Shown here in pieces: positions 43,747 through 51,158 of a DNA stretch of 64,000 nucleotides. The notes beneath the pieces are model-generated. The model made no database searches and was not told the origin of the DNA. It was given only the letters and a program-made list of their open reading frames with translations. The stretch comes from CAZUCE01 sp964619265 (GTDB lineage: Bacteria > Planctomycetota > UBA1135 > GCA-002686595), in NCBI GenBank assembly GCA_964619265.1, contig CAZUCE010000008.1, positions 73,661-137,660 on the forward strand. The letters run 5' to 3'. Numbering within the stretch: position 1 is the stretch's first letter; each line of letters opens with the position of its first letter. Position numbers and translations under genes: made by a program.

Positions 43747-45366
43747 CTATGGGCATCGATTCAGCAGGACGATGATGCGCTCAGCGAACAAATTGCGATC
43801 TGCGAAGGCCGCGTCCGGCGACCCATTACCGTCGAAGTCCCCGACCCCGACAAAACTCGGCGTAGTACCCGTCCCTGAAAGGGGCTGAGGTGCGCCGAAC
43901 GTCCCGTCTCCGCGCCCGAACGACACCGAAGGAGCCGATGGATTTCCAATTCCTCCGCTGCCGGACGCCGGAGTGGCCAATAAATCGAGGTGTCCATCGA
44001 GGTCGATGTCGGCGAGTTCGACTTGCCGAGGGCTGCGTAGGAGAGGGTGGACTAGCTGGGAGCTGAATAGGCCCGTTCCCGAACCTAGGAGGACACTCGC
44101 CGAATCTTGGCCAGAGCTGTTTGCTGCGATCAGATCCAAGTTCCCGTCCAGGTCGACGTCTCGGGCGATGACGTAGCGGGGAAATTCCCCGACCGGCAAG
44201 CGCTGTTCGGGCAAGTAACCCGCTGCTCCTGTCCCGAACAGGATCGACAGATCGTCCGTGTCGTTGTTGGCTGTGATGAGATCCAGGATTCCATCGCCGT
44301 TCAGGTCAGCAATTTCCAGGTCCTCCGGATCCCGGCCCACGGGGTGGATTGCCTGAAGGAGGAAGGAGCCGTCACCTTGATTGAGCAGAATCCGGACTTC
44401 ATCCGCATCCGCGGGGCCGTCGTCGATCGACACGGCTAGGTCGACGTCTCCATCCCCATCCAGGTCACCACTCCGGACCGCCGTGGGTCTAACTCCCAGG
44501 TTCACGCGAAAAGGGCCGGAGAAGAGTCCTCCCGGCGTGCCGAACATGATGTCGATAGCGAGCTGCCCATCGCTGGAAATGGCCAGGTCCAGGTTCCCAT
44601 CGCCGTTGAGGTCGGCAGCGGTCAGCGTCTCTGGAGTGTCGCCCACCGGGTAGGCAGGCTGTGGGATAAAGGTCCCGTCCCCCTGTCCGATCAGCACGTG
44701 GAGGTCGTCGGAGGTCCTGGTGACCGTAGCGAGGTCCAATGTTCTATCGCCGTTCAAGTCCACCGCCAAGATCTCATTGGGTCGTAGGCCGACTGCGTAC
44801 TCGTCTCCGGTTTCGGCAAATCCAGGACAAGCTGCCAGCACGATCTCGACCCCTTCCGTGACTGCTGAACCCGTCGATGGATCTACGAGGACCCCTTGGA
44901 GGAAGATCGACCGTTCGGCCAGCGACAGTACGTTGGGGATCGGCAGGTCAAAGGCCGCCGGCGCTGCCACGCCACCCCACACGACCGGGCCGAGGAAGAT
45001 CTCGGGACTCGGAGGAATCAGAGAAACCAAGATCTCACCGTCGGTCTGTGGCCCAGCCATCCCAAAGCCGGGCAAGACACTGCCGCAGGGGAATGCCGCG
45101 TCCGGCGACGATGCGACTGCCAGCAGAGCGAGCGCACCTGGGGACTGCGTGCCGAGGGGGTTGTTGACTCCGAGGGTCAGGGTTTGACCAAGGCTCCCAG
45201 ATCCAGATAGGCGCAGGAGGCTGTCCGGAGGATTGAATCCGCAACCGTACGGGGTCAGATCGGTCTGCGCCCAAAGGTGGGAGACAAGAACCAGTCCGGC
45301 AAACCAAACTGTAGCTGCACGACGAATGACAAGTCTGTTGATAATCATGGTGAAAGCGTGAGTCAT
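43747..45366 (-). CDS. Secreted FG-GAP/VCBS protein with N-terminal domain
   Basis: A signal peptide (AATVWFAGLVLVSHLWAQ) precedes a ~130-residue beta-rich domain (GCGFNPPDSLLRLSG to GVEIVLAA). Then come about seven FG-GAP repeats with Dx[DN]xDG loops (DLNGDGNLDLAIS, DLDGDGDVDLAVS, DLNGDGILDLITA, DVDLDGNLDLIAA, DIDLDGHLDLLAT). The N-terminal domain resembles the C-terminal domain of the 61738 protein. Start could be ATG 45366 or 45348. Confidence 0.8.
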   Translation of the reverse strand: MTHAFTMIINRLVIRRAATVWFAGLVLVSHLWAQTDLTPYGCGFNPPDSLLRLSGSGSLGQTLTLGVNNPLGTQSPGALALLAVASSPDAAFPCGSVLPGFGMAGPQTDGEILVSLIPPSPEIFLGPVVWGGVAAPAAFDLPIPNVLSLAERSIFLQGVLVDPSTGSAVTEGVEIVLAACPGFAETGDEYAVGLRPNEILAVDLNGDRTLDLATVTRTSDDLHVLIGQGDGTFIPQPAYPVGDTPETLTAADLNGDGNLDLAISSDGQLAIDIMFGTPGGLFSGPFRVNLGVRPTAVRSGDLDGDGDVDLAVSIDDGPADADEVRILLNQGDGSFLLQAIHPVGRDPEDLEIADLNGDGILDLITANNDTDDLSILFGTGAAGYLPEQRLPVGEFPRYVIARDVDLDGNLDLIAANSSGQDSASVLLGSGTGLFSSQLVHPLLRSPRQVELADIDLDGHLDLLATPASGSGGIGNPSAPSVSFGRGDGTFGAPQPLSGTGTTPSFVGVGDFDGNGSPDAAFADRNLFAERIIVLLNRCP

Positions 45367-45499
45367 GACCAGATGTTGTGGATCGTGAACTGAGGCAAAA
45401 CGCGGCGTACCTTTAGTGTTGGAACTTCAACCCGACACCCAAGCCCCCGACAGAGGGGGAGGATACGCCACATGAATAATACTACGCTTTTCTCTGAAA

Positions 45500-45584
45500 A
45501 TACGGTGCCAGAGCAATTTTCCACGCCTCATTGATTTGGAGCTGCTCATGAGTCAGGCGTGGAGGAATTGCTCTGGCACCGTAT
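45500..45584. repeat. Class A inverted-repeat element, copy 1
   Basis: 85 bases with perfect 19-base ends (ATACGGTGCCAGAGCAATT and its complement) and an inner pair CCACGCCT/AGGCGTGG. The central CTCATTGAT...GGAGCTGCTCATGAG is shared with the other copies. It forms an inverted pair with copy 2 around the 45706-47067 gene. Confidence 0.92.
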
Positions 45585-45705
45585 TCGACCTTGCGAATTC
45601 TCCTGATCGTCCGATCGCGTTCAGGCAACGGCGACTTTCGCGGTGGCCGGCCCCTCGCCAGGAACGGGAGACCCTTCGAGCAGCACGAATGGGTCTCCGG
45701 CTCGA

Positions 45706-47067
45706 TCACCCCTGAATCAGCAGCGCCGCGGGTGTGCTGGAGGTCAGGCTTGTGGAATTCAGTGCGAACCCCTGGAACCACAGGGTAGTCCAGGCTGCGG
45801 AGGGCGAGTTAGGCACTTTCAAACCCTGCGCAGCGTCGCCGCTACCCGAAAGCCCTACCGCCGGGAGAACGAGCAGCTCGACGGGGTTTAGGTCGAGCCA
45901 CGCCCACGCACCGCCAAGGGGAAGCGACAGCGGACCCGTGTTCCCCGTGCTCACGGCCGGCAGGATGACCCCGAACGGCTCGCCCGAAAGCTGCAGGTCG
46001 AAGGATTCACCGAGGTCGACGATCGAGTTGCCGAAGCCGATGCGCGGGAGAGTTTCGCCGAACAGCTGGGCTACGGCACCCGGCTCGAGCACGAGCTCGT
46101 CCGCCATCGGACCCACGCCTCCGTCCAGTCCACCTGTCGCAACAAGCATCGCGCCCAGGCGAACCGCGGATCCGGAAGCTGCACGGAGTCCCGGACCACC
46201 GCCCGAAAACGCGCCGTCGTTGCCAAGGAAACCGTCCGCGCCGAGCAGTTCGCTGCTCGGTCCTCCCGCGAGCCACGCTTCGCTTGCTCCGTCGAGGTCG
46301 AGGCCTGCCGCCTGGAAGCCGGACAGCGGAAAGGTCCACGTGTACGTGCTGGCGATCGCGCTCGTGTTCTCCAGGTGGATTCGCGATGAGCCGTCTACGT
46401 CGATTCCGCTGGCTCCGCGTGCATCGGGCCCCGACCAGGGGCCGAAACCCTGCTGGGCGACGAACAGGCTCTCGCGAACGAAGACGTTCGAGTCGGAGAT
46501 CCACGCGCCGGCGGACCCGGTGTGCGCAACGGAAGGAAAGGCGAGGCTGACCGCTTCCACACGGTTCAGGCTGACGAGTGTGGAGTCCTCGATGAGCACT
46601 CCCACGCCGCCGTTGTGAGGCTGGGCCGATACTTCGTCCACAAGCACTTCGCCCGCGCAGTCAGAGACCCGGAGTGCAGGACTTCCGATCGAGCCGCCCT
46701 CGAGCGTGACGTTTGCGATCCAGCACCGCGAGTTCGAAGACAGATCGCGCACTTCGAGTGGCGAAACCGGCGGCGGACCGAACGCTCCGCCGGGCTGTTG
46801 CGGAGGCGCGGAGAGGACCACCTCGCTGGGGCTGGCACCGAGTCCAATCAAATGAACTCCTTTGCCGGCGAGCAGCGCGGAGGCGTAGGTCCCGGGAACG
46901 ATCAGGATCCAGTCACCGTCGGTGGCGGAGTCGATCGTGTTCTGGAGGATGTCGGCGCCACCGGCCGGCGTGACGGACCAAATCGTCTGTGCACGGGCAG
47001 GGGAAAATGAGCCGAAGAAGAGGGCGAGAGGAGCGAGGGCAAAGATGGAGCTGTTCACTCCAACCAA
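45706..47067 (-). CDS. Secreted beta-helix-like protein flanked by inverted class A repeats
   Basis: Signal peptide (ALFFGSFSPARAQ) then a DWILIVPGTYASALLAGKGV start typical of pectate-lyase-like helices, followed by rungs such as RCWIANVTLEGGSIGSPALRVSD and VGVLIEDSTLVSLNRVEAV. No catalytic residues recognised; likely surface adhesion or glycan-binding. Class A copies in opposite orientation lie about 120 and 60 bases outside its ends. Confidence 0.7.
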   Translation of the reverse strand: MVGVNSSIFALAPLALFFGSFSPARAQTIWSVTPAGGADILQNTIDSATDGDWILIVPGTYASALLAGKGVHLIGLGASPSEVVLSAPPQQPGGAFGPPPVSPLEVRDLSSNSRCWIANVTLEGGSIGSPALRVSDCAGEVLVDEVSAQPHNGGVGVLIEDSTLVSLNRVEAVSLAFPSVAHTGSAGAWISDSNVFVRESLFVAQQGFGPWSGPDARGASGIDVDGSSRIHLENTSAIASTYTWTFPLSGFQAAGLDLDGASEAWLAGGPSSELLGADGFLGNDGAFSGGGPGLRAASGSAVRLGAMLVATGGLDGGVGPMADELVLEPGAVAQLFGETLPRIGFGNSIVDLGESFDLQLSGEPFGVILPAVSTGNTGPLSLPLGGAWAWLDLNPVELLVLPAVGLSGSGDAAQGLKVPNSPSAAWTTLWFQGFALNSTSLTSSTPAALLIQG

Positions 47068-47129
47068 GTTAGCTCATCCGCGTCATCTTGGTGGACCTGT
47101 GCGACCTTCGGGGCTGGGGAATTCGCGGA

Positions 47130-47215
47130 ATACCGTGCCAGAGCAATTCTTCCACGCCTGACTCATGAGCAGCTCCGAATCAATGAGGCGTGGAAAAATT
47201 GCTCTGGCACGGTAT
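47130..47215. repeat. Class A inverted-repeat element, copy 2 (reverse orientation)
   Basis: 86 bases, reversed relative to copy 1. Ends read ATACCGTGCCAGAGCAATT / complementary, so the G of copy 1 is C here and its partner changes too, keeping the stem. Confidence 0.92.
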
Positions 47216-47242
47216 TTCGGTATTTCGCCGATGAACGGCAAC

Positions 47243-48166
47243 TCAGTCCGCACGATGGTGGAGCCAGATCTGCCGGTTGGGTGCGTCCAATACAAAGACG
47301 AGATCGGACAGAACGTCCATCCCAAAGAGGCCGTAATCCAGCTTCGAGCGACTCACCGTTAGGCCGATCTGGAGACCGTAGAGATTGAGGGCCTCGAGCC
47401 GATACTCGTCGGCTTGGAATCTCGAGCCCAACCCGCGCCTCTCGCTCTGTCCGATTGACTCGAGGCCCAAGGCGTCGATCGCTGCGCCCGGAAAGCTCGT
47501 ACTGGTTGCGCCCGTATCGACTTCGATCTCCAGCCCACGGTCGGCCGCTTCGCCGACCTCCAATCTGAGGAAAGGACAAGGCCGAAAGTCCAGATCGTCG
47601 TAGACCCAGTCCCCTACGAGGGTCTGCTCGGTCGCAAGGTGCGTCGCGATATCCACTCCGGGCGGAATCAAGTGGACCCGCCCGCGCTCCATGTCGCCCA
47701 ACCAAGCGATGCGGCCCAGCACGTCCTGGCCAATGATGCCGTCAAGCCCCTGCGTAAGAAGCACCTCTGATTCGTGCAACGCGACGAACGAATCCCTGAT
47801 CTCGAGGTCTCCAACGGCAAAACGGGACATCCGCGCATAATGCGTGAGCGCAACTTCTGAACCGCCGGAGTCGATCGTCTTCCAGGACTCCGGGAACTCA
47901 CGAGGCTCGAGTCCTGCCCTTCGGGCCGCCGATTCGGTCATGATCGTCAGCGCAGATCCCGAGTCCAAGAGCATAGCGATGTCTTTCGTGACGCCGCCAT
48001 CCACCCCGGCAACGGCAACGTGCACCACGGGCGTCTGGCCCTCGAGCAGCGGTAGTACGCTGACCTGATCGAAATCGAGGGTTGCCGTCTCAAGCGTTGG
48101 CAGCACCTCTGAACAGCTAGTCGAGAGCAAGAGCGACAGAGTAGAGATGGACCTAGTCATCTTCAT
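47243..48166 (-). CDS. Lipoprotein retropepsin/pepsin-like aspartic protease with two active-site motifs
   Basis: The 307-residue protein has a lipobox (LLLSTSCS, Cys18) and two Asp motifs: MLLDSGSALTIM (Asp68) and IEVDTGATSTSF (Asp217), each followed by the family's hydrophobic-hydrophobic-Gly step (DGIIGQDVL and YGLFGMDVL). This is a single-chain, two-lobe retropepsin-like fold, as in bacterial clan AA proteases. I take ATG 48166 (MKMTRS); the longer frame lacks a signal. Confidence 0.8.
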   Translation of the reverse strand: MKMTRSISTLSLLLSTSCSEVLPTLETATLDFDQVSVLPLLEGQTPVVHVAVAGVDGGVTKDIAMLLDSGSALTIMTESAARRAGLEPREFPESWKTIDSGGSEVALTHYARMSRFAVGDLEIRDSFVALHESEVLLTQGLDGIIGQDVLGRIAWLGDMERGRVHLIPPGVDIATHLATEQTLVGDWVYDDLDFRPCPFLRLEVGEAADRGLEIEVDTGATSTSFPGAAIDALGLESIGQSERRGLGSRFQADEYRLEALNLYGLQIGLTVSRSKLDYGLFGMDVLSDLVFVLDAPNRQIWLHHRAD

Positions 48167-48294
48167 GACACACCCAGCATAACCCAGACTGAGGCGACAG
48201 CAGTCACCCTGTCCCTCATCAAAACACATCCCGGGGGCATTCAGGCGGCCGCCCGATGGTAGCGATGGTGCCATCCGCCGACCTCTGGTCGGGG

Positions 48295-48391
48295 GTACGG
48301 AGCCAGAGCATTTTTTCCACGCCTACCGGTGACCGCCCGTGCCCCGAGCGTCCAGTGTGGCATGGTGCGCAATCCTCGGCAAGACGATCCG
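48295..48391. repeat. Class B element, copy 1 (left part)
   Basis: GTACGGAGCCAGAGCA...CCACGCCT followed by CCGTGCCCCGAGCG...GGCATGGTGCGCAATCCTCG matches the left part of the class B elements at 50745 and 61417. The right arm is not seen, so it is truncated; copy A3 lies 62 bases further. Confidence 0.75.
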
Positions 48392-48452
48392 GGCGCCTGG
48401 CTACTCGTTATGAATCGAGGGATTGCTTGTAGGTCGGCCTTTGAGTGCGCGG

Positions 48453-48538
48453 ATACGGTGCCAGAGCAATTTTTCCACGCCTCATTGAGTTGGAGCTGCC
48501 CATGAGTCAGGCGTGGGAGAATTGCCCTGGCACGGTTT
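48453..48538. repeat. Class A inverted-repeat element, copy 3 (decayed)
   Basis: 86 bases in the copy 1 orientation. The left end is intact (ATACGGTGCCAGAGCAAT) but the right end reads ATTGCCCTGGCACGGTTT, with two changes that break the pairing. Confidence 0.85.
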
Positions 48539-48814
48539 TCCTTCGGAGGCCGGTTCTGGGCGCCCCGGTCCAGCTCTCCTACCGTGATTTCTGTGCACTA
48601 TAACCCATTTTATCGTGCATACAAAGGGCGTTAGGGGGGGCGACATGGCGACTACTGGAGGCCCCGTAAGCGCGGCGCTTGGAAGCGCTTTCACAACTCA
48701 TACAAAGTTCTTCAACCCAACTTCTTCCGCTTGTCGTTTCCTGTGGTGGGACGGGAGATTTCCGCAGGCACCTCATGTCTCGACCTTAACTTCACCTGCG
48801 ACCGACAATTTTCC

Positions 48815-49054
48815 ATGGCAATCATGAAGCTCGCTCGAATCGCTGGAGCCACGTTCCTGGGGACCCTGCTTGCTGAAGCCACCGCCAACGCAACCGACTA
48901 CGAGTGAAAGCGCAGCGCTGGCTGCGCCTACGTTAATCTCAACCCGACGACCGGCAACTGGGACACCACAACTGCCGCCGAGGGAGACATCATCGGTTCC
49001 GGTCCGACCGTTCGTCTGAACACGGACGTTGGTTGGACTCCCATCGCTCCGTGA
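48815..49054 (+). pseudogene. Small secreted-protein gene interrupted by TGA
   Basis: ATG 48815 gives MAIMKLARIAGATFLGTLL, a signal peptide, then ATANATDYE and an in-frame TGA at 48905-48907. The same frame continues as KRSAGCAYVNLNPTTGNWD to TGA 49052. A Trp-to-stop change (TGG to TGA) would explain it. A 7-bp hairpin directly follows the TGA, but its loop starts only nine bases after it, too near for a typical SECIS. Confidence 0.4.
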
Positions 49055-49126
49055 ACGACTAGCTCGGATGCCCAGGGAGCTGCGCCGCCACCCGTTTCCT
49101 GGGTACACATCTGGCCGATTTGCTCA

Positions 49127-50554
49127 ATGAAATTCCTCACAGTCCTTGTTCTTGCCTCATGCTCCTTGGCGGTGCTCTTTGCCGGTAAGTGCTCACACGA
49201 GACAATAGGCAACCCGCTGGAAACAGATAGCCAGTTGAGGAGTGCCGTGCCAGAGAAGCCAAGCATGCTCTTCGAGGTGAACAAGACCGTCGACTTAGCC
49301 GGAGCGCGCAGGCAGCCGACCAGGGTTGTGAATGACACGGCTACCCAGGGGGTGGAGCCCCTGCCAGCCTCAGAATCCATGGGATTCGTAGATGTGTCCT
49401 GGTCACTGCCGTCTCCGGAGGACGCTGCGATAATGGCTGGGCCGCTTGTCGACAGCGAGGTCAGCCAAGCACGAACCTTGGTCTTCCCAGCCGCCACAGG
49501 AATCTCAGGAAGCAGTGTCCTGGAGCTAAACTTGGGAGAATGGGGTCTCTGGGTGGAGTCTTCTAGCTACCGCTCATCGATTGCTGTGATTGATGTGCAA
49601 GGAGGGAACCTGCAGTCCGTTGCCTTGACAGCGGTCGAGACCACACAGCTAGTTGGATGCGTCCGGAGCCAATCGACTCGTCAGCCGATACCGGGCGCCT
49701 CAGTGTCCCTGACATTCTCGTTTGGAACACTCCGTGCTGTGACCGATATCTCCGGTGAATTTGCGTTAGCCAACGTTCCCTCCCACTCTATACTCCGGAG
49801 GATTCAGGTGAGTGCAGATGGATATGCCCCCGAGTATGTCATGTGCGACTACCGCGATGGATCCTGGAGCCAGTACTCATTCAATCGGGCGCTGGCGAGA
49901 GAGGTAATTGGTGATGTCACCGCCAAGTGGAGGGCGTATTCGGTGGACGAGGCGGCCGCAAGCTACCCCGATTATGACGTCTACATCGAGCTTCCTGAAG
50001 GGAGGCGAGTGACAGGCCGGATATCTGGAATTCCGGCCACAGAGAAGGGCGAAGTTAGGGTCTCAGGCGCACTGGAAATTCTTCCAGACCTTTGGCGAAC
50101 AGTCCGCGGGGCGGTCGAGTTCGGTGAGCATGGAGAGTTTGTGGTTGGTGACCTGAGCCCAGATGCCGCCTACATCTTGGAAGCTCGTGTGGGTAGCTCC
50201 TGGTACGCGAATATCTTGATAGAGCCTGCATATTCCAACCTGGACCTGGGCCTACTCCACCTGGACAAGACCGCGACCATCAGGGGGAGTCTCCATGGGG
50301 GCGACTCCATATCCTCGGTGGAGTGCGAGAGCAGTTTGGGCAGCGTAGACGGCTTCCCGCCATTCCGCTCCAACCAAAGCAAGGTCGGACTTGGTTCAGG
50401 AGACGCTTTTGGATTTATCGGCCTCCAGGGCGCGGCCCAACGACTTGTTCTGCGTGACAAGAATGGTTCGCAGCTTCTCGATATTGACCTCGAGGTTTCG
50501 CCTGGCGAGGTACTCGAGCTTGGAAGAGTCGGCGTGGAGCCGCTGGACAACTGA
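49127..50554 (+). CDS. Secreted protein with carboxypeptidase-regulatory-like domain
   Basis: A signal peptide (FLTVLVLASCSLAVLFAG) is followed by an unfamiliar region and, around residues 185-250, an Ig-like CarboxypepD_reg pattern (VGCVRSQSTRQPIPGASVSL, then FALANVPS). The codon usage is visibly less GC-rich than its neighbours, suggesting recent gain. It is bracketed by A copies 3 and 4. Function unknown. Confidence 0.65.
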   Translation: MKFLTVLVLASCSLAVLFAGKCSHETIGNPLETDSQLRSAVPEKPSMLFEVNKTVDLAGARRQPTRVVNDTATQGVEPLPASESMGFVDVSWSLPSPEDAAIMAGPLVDSEVSQARTLVFPAATGISGSSVLELNLGEWGLWVESSSYRSSIAVIDVQGGNLQSVALTAVETTQLVGCVRSQSTRQPIPGASVSLTFSFGTLRAVTDISGEFALANVPSHSILRRIQVSADGYAPEYVMCDYRDGSWSQYSFNRALAREVIGDVTAKWRAYSVDEAAASYPDYDVYIELPEGRRVTGRISGIPATEKGEVRVSGALEILPDLWRTVRGAVEFGEHGEFVVGDLSPDAAYILEARVGSSWYANILIEPAYSNLDLGLLHLDKTATIRGSLHGGDSISSVECESSLGSVDGFPPFRSNQSKVGLGSGDAFGFIGLQGAAQRLVLRDKNGSQLLDIDLEVSPGEVLELGRVGVEPLDN

Positions 50555-50581
50555 CGTCCCCATCTGCGTCCGATAATCAAA

Positions 50582-50665
50582 GTACCGTGCCAGATCAATT
50601 TTTCCACGCCTCATTGATTCGGAGCTGCTCATGAGCCAGGCGGGAAGAATTGCTCTGGCACGGTA
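50582..50665. repeat. Class A inverted-repeat element, copy 4
   Basis: 84 bases, copy 1 orientation. The left end is GTACCGTGCCAGATCAATT and the right is AATTGCTCTGGCACGGTAT, complementary with three mismatches at most. It starts 27 bases after the 49127 gene. Confidence 0.88.
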
Positions 50666-50744
50666 TTTTCGTCCTTCGCAATTCCTCAAGAGTGCTCGGT
50701 CGTTTCTGGGGACGAATCCAGGTCTATCAGCGGCGTGATATGGA

Positions 50745-51080
50745 TACGGAGCCAGTGCAATTTTTCCACGCCTAGCGGTGCCCGGTCCGTGCCCGGAGCG
50801 ACCAGTGGGGCATGGCGTGCAATCCTCGGCGAGACGGTCCGGCTTCCTCGTCGATCTTTGCGGCCTAACTCTGACGTCCGTTTCCCATGCGTGGTCGAAG
50901 GGCACAGGCTCTGAAATGAAGGTGGTTCACCGTCACCGGAAGCTCCTTACGGAAGACTCGAGCTATGGCCAACGTGGGGCCGAGGTCCCGATGGCCGGAT
51001 TCTCTTGAATGTGCACCCAGAGGTAGAGCTGGTGTCGGGTTTGCTGAGCTAGGCGCGCGAGAAAATGCTCTGGCTCGGTA
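50745..51080. repeat. Class B element, copy 2 (complete)
   Basis: Terminal arms 50745-50775 (TACGGAGCCAGTGCAATTTT...CCTAG) and 51049-51080 (CTAGGCGCG...GGCTCGGTA) are inverted repeats with mismatches, both TA-ended. The inner ~270 bases contain 150 bases shared with the 61417 copy. No intact coding gene is present; an open minus frame with RPQRST[RS]KPDRLAEDC is conserved in both copies. Confidence 0.82.
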
Positions 51081-51158
51081 CCCCCAGCGCAGGCGAGGTG
51101 GAATTCGGATTTGCCTGAGTCGGATTCGCCCGTGGTGGGAACGGGATACTGGAAGCCC

